DNA of 59,780 nucleotides from Porticoccaceae bacterium. Its GTDB lineage: Bacteria; Pseudomonadota; Gammaproteobacteria; Pseudomonadales; Porticoccaceae. The position numbers and the translations under genes are program-made. The notes beneath the pieces were generated by a model. The model saw only the letters and a list, made by a program, of their open reading frames with translations. It did no database searches and was not told the origin of the DNA. The DNA lies in the NCBI GenBank assembly GCA_029254005.1, contig JAQWYJ010000032.1, positions 1-59,780 of the forward strand. Direction: 5' to 3'. Below, piece after piece: positions 1-9,619 of this stretch. Numbering within the stretch: position 1 is the first letter of the stretch; the number at the start of each line of letters is the position of its first letter.

Positions 1-119
1 ATAATCATCAATTCCATCAAATATTGAATATGGAGGTGTAACTTTTAAACTTAATGAAAAGTTTGAACCTCTTCTTGGGAATATTATTTGATCTGTTGAA
101 TTCCTGCCAACTTTTATAT

Positions 120-120
<1 letters not shown>
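1..120 (-). CDS. BamA/Omp85 fragment, Bacteroidetes-like (foreign edge)
   Basis: Read on the minus strand, bases 120 to 1 give 40 uninterrupted codons. They contain the segments [18 protein letters not shown] and TPPYSIF, which match the barrel segment of BamA/Omp85 outer-membrane assembly proteins, especially the Bacteroidetes form (usually S-x-D-x-P-I-F/Y-P-R-x-G-S followed by TPPYS). The fragment is open at both ends. It stops where the plus strand begins to encode the tail of atpG, so the two genes cannot be natural neighbours in this arrangement. Codons are AT-rich with AGA arginines. I infer an assembly chimera at the contig edge; a real rearrangement is possible but less likely. Family assignment is from motif recognition only. 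Confidence 0.6.
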
Positions 121-1596
<1,476 letters not shown>

Positions 1597-1623
1597 GTTG
1601 CAGCAAGCAAAGGCAATATTAAC

Positions 1624-2049
1624 ATGGCAAAAACAGTTCACTGTGACATAGTAAGTGCTGATGAGTCTCTCTTCTCGGGATCCGTCAAAATGGTAGTTGC
1701 CACAGGCTCTCTTGGAGAGTTGGGTGTTACACCGGGGCATGCTCCTTTGCTAACCGACCTGCGTCCCGGTCCTGTGCGGATAGTTAAAGAAACGGACGAG
1801 GAAGAGATTTACTATCTTTCCGGTGGTTATGTAGAGGTCCAGCCAGGCAGCATTGCAATTTTGGCCGACACGGCTGTTCGCGCAGGAGATATTGATGAGG
1901 CAGCAGCAGCAGAGGCAATGAAGTCCGCTGAAAATGCTATTGCTAATCAGTCAGGAGAAATTGAATACTCTAAAGCAGCATCAATGCTAGCTGAAGCCAC
2001 AGCTCAGTTGCGTACGGTGCAAACATTGCGTAAAAAGCTTGGTGGTTAA
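1624..2049 (+). CDS. atpC: F1 ATP synthase epsilon subunit
   Basis: Epsilon subunit of the F1 central stalk, 141 aa, which couples rotation and inhibits hydrolysis. The N-terminal beta-sandwich contains the typical GELGVTPGHAPLLTDLRPG segment (about residues 30-48) and YYLSGGYVEV. A C-terminal two-helix region follows, rich in alanine and ending QTLRKKLGG. It begins 27 bases after atpD and is the last gene of the atp operon, with a strong terminator 20 bases downstream. Codon use matches the rest of the window, unlike the first half of atpD. Confidence 0.95.
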   Translation: MAKTVHCDIVSADESLFSGSVKMVVATGSLGELGVTPGHAPLLTDLRPGPVRIVKETDEEEIYYLSGGYVEVQPGSIAILADTAVRAGDIDEAAAAEAMKSAENAIANQSGEIEYSKAASMLAEATAQLRTVQTLRKKLGG

Positions 2050-2071
2050 CACCCTTTAGTTATTTTCATAG

Positions 2072-2097
2072 AGAGCGGTTTGTCCGCTCTTTTTTTT
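2072..2097 (+). terminator. Rho-independent terminator after atpC
   Basis: A perfect 7-bp stem, AGAGCGG and CCGCTCT, encloses a 5-base loop and runs directly into seven or more T residues. It lies 23 bases after the atpC stop and ends the atp operon. Confidence 0.9.
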
Positions 2098-2211
2098 GTT
2101 CAAAAATTATAGTTAAGGCTTTACTGTGTTATTAACTAGCTAGCCTTGAGTTATTGGATCAACCCACGTATCTTGACTATTAAATATAAAGGCTCCTCGG
2201 TAAACAGACCT

Positions 2212-3588
2212 ATGACCACTATAAATTACGTTATTCTTGCGGCAGGTAAAGGCACGAGAATGCGCTCAGCAAAGCCGAAGGTTCTACACAAGTTAGCTGG
2301 TCGCTCAATGTTGCATCATGTAGTGGCGGCTGTTGATGCTTTAGGTGACTCCAAAAAAATAATTGTCACCGGACATGGCGCGGCTTTAGTTGAAGAAAAA
2401 TTCGAGAAGTCTGATACGTTATTTGTGCAACAAAAAGAGCAATTAGGTACCGCTCATGCCGTCCAGATGGCACTTCCAGCGATCTGTGATGATGCGGTGG
2501 TAGTAGTTTTATATGGTGATGTGCCTTTAATTCTCCCTGCTACCATAAAAAGGTTGTTGCAGGTGGTGGGGAATAAAAGCATTGGTCTTTTAACTATAGC
2601 CTTGGATGATCCAGAGGGCTATGGTCGTATTGTTAGAAATTCTGTTGGTGCCATAACTTCAATTGTTGAGCAGAAAGATGCGTCTATTGAGCAACTTAAC
2701 ATTAATGAAATTAATACCGGTGTCTTAGCTTTATCAGCTAAACAGTTGCGCGAATGGCTGCCCAAGATTGACAATAATAATGCGCAAGGAGAATATTATT
2801 TAACCGATTTGATCGCCTTAGCCGTTGATGATGATGTTACCGTAATAAGTGTTCATCCTGAAACCGCTGCAGAGGTTGAGGGCGTTAACAGTCGTTTGCA
2901 ACTCAGTCAATTAGAGAGAACCTTCCAGCGTCAGCTAGCGTTAAGGTTGATGGAATCCGGCACTACTTTGGCTGATCCAGCTCGTCTGGATGTGCGTGGA
3001 GAATTGATCACTGGCACTGACAATTTTATTGATATTAATTGTATTTTTGAAGGTGTTGTGACCATGGGCAGTAACGTCACTATCGGGCCAAACTGTTGCA
3101 TTACTAACAGCACTATCGGTGATGGTGTAAAGATCAAAGCAAATACTATCATCGAGGAGTCTTTTGTTGGTGATCAGGCGATTGTTGGTCCTTTTGCGAG
3201 ACTGCGGCCGGGCACAAAGTTAGGGTGTGATACAAAGGTGGGTAACTTTGTTGAAACAAAAAACGCTATTGTCGGTGATGGTAGTAAGATTAACCATCTA
3301 AGCTATGTTGGAGACGCACAATTGGGTGAAAATGTGAATATAGGTGCGGGGACGATCACGTGTAATTACGATGGTGTAAATAAGCACAAAACTCTTCTTG
3401 GCGATGACGTCTTTGTTGGTTCAAATACTACTCTGGTTGCACCTATTCAAATCAGTCAAGGTGGTTTTGTTGCAGCAGGCTCTACTGTTACAACAGCAGT
3501 GCCTGCAGATAGCTTGGCAGTTGGGCGTGCTAAACAACGAAATATTGATGGCTGGAAACGGCCAATGAAAAACAACAGGGACAAATGA
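2212..3588 (+). CDS. glmU: Bifunctional GlcNAc-1-P uridyltransferase / GlcN-1-P acetyltransferase
   Basis: Makes UDP-GlcNAc for peptidoglycan and lipopolysaccharide. It acetylates glucosamine-1-phosphate and then transfers UMP. At 458 aa it is close to the 456 aa of E. coli GlmU. The N-terminal pyrophosphorylase domain opens with LAAGKGTRMRS (about residues 9-19). The C-terminal half is a left-handed beta helix of hexapeptide repeats (about 250-440) with GAGTITCNYDG. The reading frame extends back to a TTG at 2146, but those 22 extra residues are not GlmU-like, so the ATG at 2212 is chosen. glmS follows after 3 bases, so the two are probably co-transcribed. Confidence 0.95.
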   Translation: MTTINYVILAAGKGTRMRSAKPKVLHKLAGRSMLHHVVAAVDALGDSKKIIVTGHGAALVEEKFEKSDTLFVQQKEQLGTAHAVQMALPAICDDAVVVVLYGDVPLILPATIKRLLQVVGNKSIGLLTIALDDPEGYGRIVRNSVGAITSIVEQKDASIEQLNINEINTGVLALSAKQLREWLPKIDNNNAQGEYYLTDLIALAVDDDVTVISVHPETAAEVEGVNSRLQLSQLERTFQRQLALRLMESGTTLADPARLDVRGELITGTDNFIDINCIFEGVVTMGSNVTIGPNCCITNSTIGDGVKIKANTIIEESFVGDQAIVGPFARLRPGTKLGCDTKVGNFVETKNAIVGDGSKINHLSYVGDAQLGENVNIGAGTITCNYDGVNKHKTLLGDDVFVGSNTTLVAPIQISQGGFVAAGSTVTTAVPADSLAVGRAKQRNIDGWKRPMKNNRDK

Positions 3589-3591
3589 TTT

Positions 3592-5421
3592 ATGTGTGGA
3601 ATTGTTGGTGCGGTTAGTCAAAGAAACGTCTATAAAATTCTAATAGAAGGCCTTAGCCGTTTAGAGTACAGGGGTTATGATTCAGCTGGTTTGTCTATTT
3701 TGGATGCGAATCAGAGCCTGCAGACGCGTAAGACTGTTGGTAAGGTTGCTGATCTTCAGGCGCTATGCAGCGCAGACCCTCTGTCTGGCAATAGCGGTAT
3801 AGCTCACACTCGTTGGGCCACCCACGGACAACCTAATAGTCTTAATTCTCACCCCCACACCTCTGCTGGCGTCTCAGTAGTACATAATGGCATTATCGAA
3901 AATCATGAGTTATTGCGTGAGGAATTACGTGGATCTGGGTACACCATTGTGTCTGACACTGATACGGAAGTTATTGCCCATTTGGTACATTCGTATCTAA
4001 CTAAAGGCGAAGACTTACGCGGTGCTGTCGCTAGTACAATTAAGCGTCTCGAAGGCGCTTATGCTTTAGGGGTTATGTCCCAAGACGAACCGCATCTGGT
4101 GATTGGCGCTCGTAGCGGTAGCCCGTTGGTCATTGGATTCGGCATAGATGAGAATTTTATTGCGTCTGATCAAATGGCTCTTCGTCAGGTAACTGATAAA
4201 TTTGTTTACCTTGAAGAAGGTGATATGGTTGCACTGCGCACTGATAGCTATACTGTATATAATGCTAAAGGTGCTATTGCTAAACGTGAAGTGCATCAGC
4301 TTAAAGACGTTGATCATCAGGCAGACAAGGGGATATATCGGCATTTCATGCAAAAAGAAATGTTCGAACAAGCAGTTGTACTGGCTAATACTACTGCAGG
4401 ACGTATTGCTGATGATCATATTCATGAAGCTATTTTTGGGTATCAAGCAGAAAGCCTTTTTGCGCAAACCAAAAACATTCACATTATTGCCTGCGGCACC
4501 AGTTTTCACTCTGGGTTAGTCGCAAAATATTGGTTAGAAGATCTGACGGGTATTCCTTGTCAGGTTGAAGTTGCAAGTGAATATAGATACCGCAAAGTAG
4601 CAGTGCCAGAGGGGTCATTATTTGTGACTATTTCGCAGTCTGGTGAAACTGCTGATACTTTAGCAGCATTGCGTAAAGCCAAAGAAAGCGGCTATCTGGG
4701 GTTTTTAGCTATTTGCAATGTCGCTAACAGTTCTTTGGTGCGTGAATCAGACATTTCTTTGATGACGATGGCTGGTCCTGAAATAGGCGTGGCTTCTACT
4801 AAGGCATTCACTACGCAGCTGGTTGCATTGCAGCTACTTGCCCTATCTTTGGGTCGACATACTGGACTTGATAGAGCGCAGGAAAAAGAAATGGTTGAAA
4901 ATCTGCATCGATTGCCAGAGCTTTGCAAAAGAGTTTTCGCATTGGATGCTGTAATTGAAAAAACCTCAGAAGCCTTTGCCAGTAAGCATCATGCGCTATT
5001 TTTAGGCCGTGGCGAACAATACCCTATTGCGCTTGAGGGTGCGTTGAAGCTTAAAGAAATTTCTTACATTCATGCTGAAGCATATCCCTCTGGTGAGTTA
5101 AAACACGGGCCTCTCGCATTGGTAGACGAGGATATGCCAGTGGTAACGGTGGCGCCTAATAATGACCTTCTAGATAAACTAAAATCTAATCTTCATGAAG
5201 TGCGTGCTAGAGGTGGCGAGTTATTTGTTTTTGCCGATTGTAATGCTAATTTCACTAGTGAGGTTGGTATTACTGTAATTGATATGCCCCCGGTCCCTAA
5301 AAGTCTCGAACCGATTATTTATACTCTACCATTACAAATGTTGTCATATCATGTGGCTGTTCTAAAAGGAACAGATGTTGATCAGCCTAGAAACTTAGCT
5401 AAGTCTGTTACAGTGGAGTAA
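3592..5421 (+). CDS. glmS: Glutamine-fructose-6-phosphate aminotransferase
   Basis: Converts fructose-6-phosphate and glutamine to glucosamine-6-phosphate, the committed step of amino-sugar synthesis. At 609 aa it equals E. coli GlmS. The N-terminal glutaminase domain starts MCGIVGAV, with the catalytic Cys exposed after Met removal, and carries HTRWATHG. Two SIS sugar-isomerase domains follow, including CGTSFHSG and SQSGETADT, and the protein ends AKSVTVE as expected. It forms a two-gene unit with glmU. I see no riboswitch or ribozyme in the 3-base gap. Confidence 0.96.
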   Translation: MCGIVGAVSQRNVYKILIEGLSRLEYRGYDSAGLSILDANQSLQTRKTVGKVADLQALCSADPLSGNSGIAHTRWATHGQPNSLNSHPHTSAGVSVVHNGIIENHELLREELRGSGYTIVSDTDTEVIAHLVHSYLTKGEDLRGAVASTIKRLEGAYALGVMSQDEPHLVIGARSGSPLVIGFGIDENFIASDQMALRQVTDKFVYLEEGDMVALRTDSYTVYNAKGAIAKREVHQLKDVDHQADKGIYRHFMQKEMFEQAVVLANTTAGRIADDHIHEAIFGYQAESLFAQTKNIHIIACGTSFHSGLVAKYWLEDLTGIPCQVEVASEYRYRKVAVPEGSLFVTISQSGETADTLAALRKAKESGYLGFLAICNVANSSLVRESDISLMTMAGPEIGVASTKAFTTQLVALQLLALSLGRHTGLDRAQEKEMVENLHRLPELCKRVFALDAVIEKTSEAFASKHHALFLGRGEQYPIALEGALKLKEISYIHAEAYPSGELKHGPLALVDEDMPVVTVAPNNDLLDKLKSNLHEVRARGGELFVFADCNANFTSEVGITVIDMPPVPKSLEPIIYTLPLQMLSYHVAVLKGTDVDQPRNLAKSVTVE

Positions 5422-5499
5422 ACTATTGATTTATAAGTACTGTTGATAAAATAATGTGTGGATAGGAGTTATTTTTACATCGTTGCCTTGGATTGAAAA

Positions 5500-6114
5500 T
5501 CAATCTGACGAGTAAAAATAATCCATTACTTCTTTAGATTCAGGACTTAAATACGGATAAAAATTCTTAATTAATAGATTAATCCCCTTTTTCCTTAAAT
5601 ATATATTCGATTCGGAAGGGTATTTCTTCATAGAGTAATCTAGCCAGTGCCTACCAATTATTAATGATATTTCTACAATGCTATTTATATCATCATCTTT
5701 AATGAGCAAAACGCCAAGATCTCTCGCATGTATTATTGTTTCTTTAGCCCACTCATCTATTTCAGAATTTATATCAAATATTTTTTTATTCAATTCAGGA
5801 AAATCGTTTGAACATTGCTCAAAGGAATCTCTCATAAGATATCTATAATCCCAAAGGACTTCATATATGCTAAAAAGACCTAGTATTAAATTCTTTGGAT
5901 CGTCACTTTTTGAGTGAATTCGCTGGCTGTTAAATGAATCTTTAAATAAACCTAAATGCACAGAAACTAAATCATTCTTAGAGTTAAAGTGGTACCAGAG
6001 GGAACCTTCTAGAACATCTGATTTTTTTGCAATTAAGTTGGTCGTTGATGATTCAAAAGTAGTTTCGTTAAAAAGAGACAAACTCTCTTTAATTATTTTT
6101 TCTCTAGTTTTCAT
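5500..6114 (-). CDS. TetR-family repressor next to a desaturase
   Basis: A 204-aa TetR/AcrR-type regulator. The N-terminal HTH starts KTREKIIKESLSLFNE and the recognition helix region reads GSLWYHFNSKNDL (about residues 36-48). The C-terminal ligand domain is not recognisable to a specific class. It is the second gene of a minus-strand operon, starting 3 bases after the desaturase stop. Two 18-bp palindromes overlap the operon promoter and are the obvious candidate operators, which would make it autoregulated. By analogy with FabR/DesT-like systems the ligand may be a fatty acid or acyl-CoA, but that is inference. Confidence 0.85.
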   Translation of the reverse strand: MKTREKIIKESLSLFNETTFESSTTNLIAKKSDVLEGSLWYHFNSKNDLVSVHLGLFKDSFNSQRIHSKSDDPKNLILGLFSIYEVLWDYRYLMRDSFEQCSNDFPELNKKIFDINSEIDEWAKETIIHARDLGVLLIKDDDINSIVEISLIIGRHWLDYSMKKYPSESNIYLRKKGINLLIKNFYPYLSPESKEVMDYFYSSD

Positions 6115-6117
6115 ATT

Positions 6118-6948
6118 TTAAAGTGGTCTTCTATTAAACATGCTAATGATTGGTGTTTCTTTTTTTCTCATAGTTGGCTCCAATTTTTCAAAAACCTTTC
6201 TGTAATTATAAAACGGTACTCTTGGAAATAGGTGATGAATGCCATGTAAATTCTGTTGGAACATTAAATTCTCTAACCATTTAATAGAAAATAATTGTAT
6301 GTTTGTATTTTTCCATCTCACTACATCTTTGTAAGGTTTGTGTGGCAAATAAGAAAATAAGTAGATTGTTAAAAATGCTCCTGAAAACCAACCGAAAAAT
6401 AAGACTGGAATACTAATCAGTCCTGTATCAAGCACAAATAATAGTCTCCAAACTATACTTAGAGTAATTTCTGCTCGGGTATGGTTATTCATTATATAAG
6501 TATTTTGAGTTTTAATAACTTTCAAAGCTGACTTTAAAAAATCTTCTAAAGATCTAAACAAATTTTGTATATGGACATCAGGATCTTCTTCAGCATTCGT
6601 ATGTCCATGATGTGCGAGGTGTTCATTTCGATGTGAATTAAAAGGAATCGAAATGAGTGGCGACATCAATAATCCTATAACCTTATCTAACCACTTATAA
6701 CGCTTATTATTGCCTGCTATGTTTCCATGAACAGCTTCATGCATAGGCGTATATGATGCAAAGGTTAAACCTCCAAGCAGAAGAGTCGAGATAACAGGCG
6801 GTAAATAATCATTGGCAAAGAGAAATAACACACATAGGTATGCAACAAATATTACTATTGCTAGACCAACTGTTGGAAGTGCAATCATCCCTGCGTATTC
6901 TTTAGAAACTCTTGCTGCCTCTTTATCTAGCATTTTATCTATATTCAT
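6118..6948 (-). CDS. Membrane fatty acid desaturase / hydroxylase
   Basis: A 276-aa integral membrane di-iron enzyme of the desaturase/carotene-hydroxylase superfamily. It has the three histidine boxes HEAVHGN (about residues 69-75), HRNEHLAHHGHTN (about 107-119) and HGIHHLFPRVPFYNY (near residue 240). Hydrophobic segments lie at about 20-50, 55-65 and 165-200. It would introduce a double bond or hydroxyl group into a lipid chain; the substrate cannot be told from sequence. The start ATG at 6948 lies about 36 bases downstream of a TATAAT box. It is co-transcribed with the TetR gene behind it. Confidence 0.85.
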   Translation of the reverse strand: MNIDKMLDKEAARVSKEYAGMIALPTVGLAIVIFVAYLCVLFLFANDYLPPVISTLLLGGLTFASYTPMHEAVHGNIAGNNKRYKWLDKVIGLLMSPLISIPFNSHRNEHLAHHGHTNAEEDPDVHIQNLFRSLEDFLKSALKVIKTQNTYIMNNHTRAEITLSIVWRLLFVLDTGLISIPVLFFGWFSGAFLTIYLFSYLPHKPYKDVVRWKNTNIQLFSIKWLENLMFQQNLHGIHHLFPRVPFYNYRKVFEKLEPTMRKKETPIISMFNRRPL

Positions 6949-6966
6949 AATAAATCACTCTATTAG

Positions 6967-6984
6967 TTTGGGTAAACGCCCAAA
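6967..6984. promoter_or_regulatory. Operator-like palindrome 1 (desaturase-tetR promoter)
   Basis: TTTGGGTAAACGCCCAAA is an 18-bp inverted repeat with one mismatched pair. It lies just downstream of the -10 box of the desaturase promoter, over the expected transcription start. Its centre is 22 bp, two helical turns, from palindrome 2. Confidence 0.7.
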
Positions 6985-7013
6985 TTATATTGGGTATTTA
7001 CCCAATTAGTCAA
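6984..7013 (-). promoter_or_regulatory. Promoter of the desaturase-tetR operon with an operator in the spacer
   Basis: On the minus strand TTGACT (7013-7008), an 18-bp spacer and TATAAT (6989-6984) form a near-consensus sigma-70 promoter. The spacer is occupied by the perfect palindrome ATTGGGTATTTACCCAAT (6989-7006), which has the same sequence class as the repeat just downstream. A protein bound there would block RNA polymerase. Confidence 0.75.
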
Positions 7014-7020
7014 CATGTTC

Positions 7021-7197
7021 CTAATGAAAAGTTACCTTTATATCTTTTAACTGGGAATAGAACGTCTTTCCATATCGATCATTCCTTATCTTAGATTTAA
7101 CGTAAATTGAGTATGCATGGGAACTCGTAAACGTATGTCCTCTCGGTGTATTATGTCTATTGTCATTTAACCAATCTGCGAGAAATTCATACAAAAA
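7021..7197 (-). pseudogene. Serine-recombinase C-terminal remnant
   Basis: A 58-codon open stretch on the minus strand, ending TAG at 7021-7023, with no usable start and a stop directly upstream at 7198-7200. It reads ADWLNDNRHNTPRGHTFTSS, then HAYSIYVKSKIRNDRYGK. This resembles the recombinase-domain signature of large serine recombinases and resolvase-like proteins (I-A-x-W-L-N ... T-P-R-G-x-x-F ... V-x-S-I-x-K-K). No catalytic resolvase domain is nearby. I infer a decayed fragment of a mobile-element gene. The match is from memory of the motif. Confidence 0.5.
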
Positions 7198-7307
7198 TTA
7201 AAGACAAAGGGAATTTTCGAAGAGAACTACAAGGAAAAGTAATTCACTGTTTAAACTAAGTCAGCTACGGTAGTGCATTTTATGACTTGTAATAAGAGGA
7301 AGTAGCA

Positions 7308-7676
7308 ATGGATTATTGGTTTTTGATGACTGGTGCGATTATTTCCTTAGCTGGAATGGTGTTTCACGGAGTGATTGGTGGGAAAATTTATACTAAAAAT
7401 ATAAATGATAGCGACATGCAGTCATTAACGAAATCTTTAAGTCTTGTTTCTTGGCACGTATTTACTCTGGTTCTTTTTATAAGTGCATCAACGTTGATTT
7501 ACATAGCTTATCATCCGCAGTTTGCTGTAGCTGCTTATCCAATAATTAGCATTAACCTTTTAGGTTCAATTTTATTTGTGGTTCTTGGTTTAGGAAAGCA
7601 CAGAGTTTTATTAAGAATGCCCGGTGCTATTTTGATGGGTGTTACAGCATTACTTGCCTGGTTAGGTGTGTGGTAG
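7308..7676 (+). CDS. Small four-helix membrane protein
   Basis: A 122-aa protein made almost wholly of hydrophobic segments, at about residues 4-25, 45-67, 72-95 and 100-120. The linker at about 26-42 is polar (GGKIYTKNINDSDMQS). The start follows AGAGGA at good spacing. I do not recognise a named family. It stands alone between the recombinase remnant and a long gap, so context gives little help. The product is probably an inner-membrane protein of unknown function. Confidence 0.7.
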   Translation: MDYWFLMTGAIISLAGMVFHGVIGGKIYTKNINDSDMQSLTKSLSLVSWHVFTLVLFISASTLIYIAYHPQFAVAAYPIISINLLGSILFVVLGLGKHRVLLRMPGAILMGVTALLAWLGVW

Positions 7677-8032
7677 GCGAGCGGGCAGTAAACTATTATT
7701 TATAGGGCATCAACCTAGGATTGCCGATTACCCTGTAGTGCGTCTAGAGCGCGAAAATTCAGAATATTCCAACAGTGTTTTGTGCTGACGTCTTCTTCTG
7801 TTCTCTCAGATATAGCTACGTTAGTTGCTGATTAATTCTGAGTCGTGCAGCGTTTTACTGTTATATACACTTTTATCGCAATTTAGGTGCCTAATTACCC
7901 TGATCTATTATCATGGTTCTAGATATAGGCTGCCAATACATTTAGTCTTAAAGCATTTATAGTTGTGCGTAGCTGACAGTTTAGCATTGGAATATGATAT
8001 TGAGGCTGATTCGTATCAACAGGGAAAATAGT
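7677..8032. other. 356-base gap with no clear feature
   Basis: I find no convincing gene, RNA or terminator here. One frame stays open for about 40 codons from 7678, but it has no start and no family resemblance. Before the gene at 8033 the bases CAGGGAAAA give a usable ribosome binding site. Confidence 0.5.
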
Positions 8033-8482
8033 ATGAGCTTAGAACAGATATTCAGTCTATGTAGTAATATTGCCATGGTGGGTTGGCTTGGCCTTGCGCT
8101 TGCTCCTCGTTGGCATGTAACCCGGGAGTGGTTTGCGCCGGTTGTTGCACCATTGTTAATCGGTATTTTTTATATCTGGCTTATGATGAATAATTTTGGT
8201 TCAGTTCCAGACGGTGCAGGATTTAATTCACTGGCGGCTGTTAGTGCGCTATTTTCAATGCCAGAATTAATTCTGGCAGGTTGGATTCATTATTTGGCAT
8301 TCGATCTGTGTGTTGGTGCTTGGGAGGTAAAAGATGCTCAGCAAGAAGGAATTCATCATTTTCTCGTCATTCCTTGCCTTTTTGCAACTCTACTGTTCGG
8401 TCCCGGAGGTTTGATCCTTTACTGGCTGATTAAACTAGTTTTTCGCGCAACTCAAAAAACAGTAGTGAATGAGGCTCAGTAG
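8033..8482 (+). CDS. ABA4-like (DUF4281) membrane protein
   Basis: A 149-aa protein with four hydrophobic segments. Features include ALAPRW near residue 25, ELILAGWIHYLAFDLCVGAWE in the centre, and LFGPGGLILYWLIK near the C-terminus. These are hallmarks of the ABA4-like/DUF4281 family, named after the plant neoxanthin-synthesis protein. The bacterial role is not established. The frame opens at 7994, but the ATG at 8033 has a much better ribosome binding site (CAGGGAAAA) and starts like family members. Its stop overlaps the start of the next gene by one base, so the two are probably translated together. Confidence 0.75.
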   Translation: MSLEQIFSLCSNIAMVGWLGLALAPRWHVTREWFAPVVAPLLIGIFYIWLMMNNFGSVPDGAGFNSLAAVSALFSMPELILAGWIHYLAFDLCVGAWEVKDAQQEGIHHFLVIPCLFATLLFGPGGLILYWLIKLVFRATQKTVVNEAQ

Positions 8483-9306
8483 TGCAAAATTTATGGATTT
8501 TTTATGCGCCAATAAGGGAAAAATATTTTACCTACAGAGGTCTTGAACCAATTTGGTTTTATACCACGCTTGGCTTACTAGGGTTGACCATAGTTTGCTT
8601 TTTGGCTGGCAATATAGATGGTCGATTGTTTAATGGTGTTTCGGTATGGGCTAAACCGTTTAAGTTCGCTTTATCATTGGCATTATTCTTTGCTACGTTA
8701 TTAGTTTTTGTCCGTTACTTTCCATTAGACTATCTTCAAAGAGGAGTGGGTCGCCTAATTGCTGTTTCACTGGTGTGGGTAGCATTAGGTGAAATGGCAT
8801 ATATCACTTTTAGCGGCGCTTTGGGTGGAGCCTCACACTTTAATAGCACGACACCTTTTCGAGAAATAATGTATATGCTGATGGGTATTGGAGCCACTTG
8901 GTTGGTAACTGCACCGCTATGGTTCGCTTGGATTATTGGCCGGAATAATGTAAAAAATGACCCTATAGTGTTGGCCATTATTATTGGTTTAGTGCTCACT
9001 TTTGTTTTGGGTGGTGGTTTTGGTCAATATCTGGGTAGTCAAACGGGCCATTGGGTGGACGCTGCTGCGACAGATGCAAATGGTGTATGGCTGTTTAACT
9101 GGACTAGGAGCGGAGGTGACCTTAGAGTAGCTCACTTCTTTGGTATGCACGCGATGCAAGTTGTGCCGTTATTTGCTTTGTTGCTACCCAAACATTGGAG
9201 TAGGGGCTTTGCGTGCTCACTAGTGGTGTTATTTTCGGGAAGTTATACAGTAGTTTCTGTGTTTACTTTTGTTCAAGCCGTCCGGGGGCAGCCATTTATA
9301 ACTTAA
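8482..9306 (+). CDS. Polytopic membrane protein coupled to the ABA4-like gene
   Basis: A 274-aa protein with about seven or eight hydrophobic segments. It starts with GTG overlapping the preceding TAG stop. The tryptophan/lysine segment VSVWAKPFKFALSLALFF at about residue 53 and the conserved-looking RVAHFFGMHAMQVVPL near 213 suggest a definite fold with buried histidines, but I cannot name the family. The tight coupling implies a shared role with the ABA4-like protein, perhaps in lipid or isoprenoid membrane chemistry. That is inference. Confidence 0.7.
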   Translation: MQNLWIFYAPIREKYFTYRGLEPIWFYTTLGLLGLTIVCFLAGNIDGRLFNGVSVWAKPFKFALSLALFFATLLVFVRYFPLDYLQRGVGRLIAVSLVWVALGEMAYITFSGALGGASHFNSTTPFREIMYMLMGIGATWLVTAPLWFAWIIGRNNVKNDPIVLAIIIGLVLTFVLGGGFGQYLGSQTGHWVDAAATDANGVWLFNWTRSGGDLRVAHFFGMHAMQVVPLFALLLPKHWSRGFACSLVVLFSGSYTVVSVFTFVQAVRGQPFIT

Positions 9307-9466
9307 GGTTCAACACTACTGCATTTTTCTTAAGATAAAACCCCAAAGACGTGAACTTTTGGGTCCATCTAAGCACATTACTCTCTATAAATTTACGCGG
9401 GTATTGCTCATGTACTCGAGACTTTTGGGCTTCAATAAGACGTTTGTTTACTTTAACCTCAGCGAC
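9296..9466 (-). pseudogene. Coding-like remnant of an unknown gene
   Basis: On the minus strand 56 codons are open between a TAG (9467-9469) and a TAA (9296-9298). They include KRLIEAQKSRVHEQYPRKF and NVLRWTQKFTSLGFYLKK. The amino-acid make-up looks like real protein, and it ends 11 bases inside the 3' end of the plus-strand gene. There is no ATG, GTG or TTG in frame, so it is probably the truncated tail of a lost gene. I do not recognise the family. Confidence 0.35.
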
Positions 9467-9469
9467 CTA

Positions 9470-9619
9470 AGGTCACAGTGCATGAAAGGTTAAAACATAG
9501 ATAGCCATTTTGACAACTCAGTACTTTGTTATCGGCATTACCTAAAGTATTTAGATAAAATGTGAAACGTTATTGGCCATAGTTGATTGCAAAATTTGGT
9601 ACAGGTGACTATAAAATCT
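9470..9619. other. Gap upstream of the hydrolase 3' end, nothing recognised
   Basis: Together with the remnant before it, this makes a 313-base stretch without an intact gene. I see no terminator with a T-run, no tRNA fold and no further open coding stretch. Confidence 0.5.

Noticed and set aside
4202-4519. 105-residue open frame inside glmS
   Set aside because: It is a shadow frame of a strongly conserved gene, with unlikely composition and no ribosome binding site.
7678-7800. Open frame after the membrane protein at 7308-7676
   Set aside because: No start codon, no ribosome binding site and no recognisable motif; about 40 codons is within chance.
9331-9360. Hairpin-like CCCCAAAG ... CTTTTGGG after the 8482-9306 gene
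   Set aside because: Imperfect stem and no T-run; it also lies within the coding-like remnant on the other strand.
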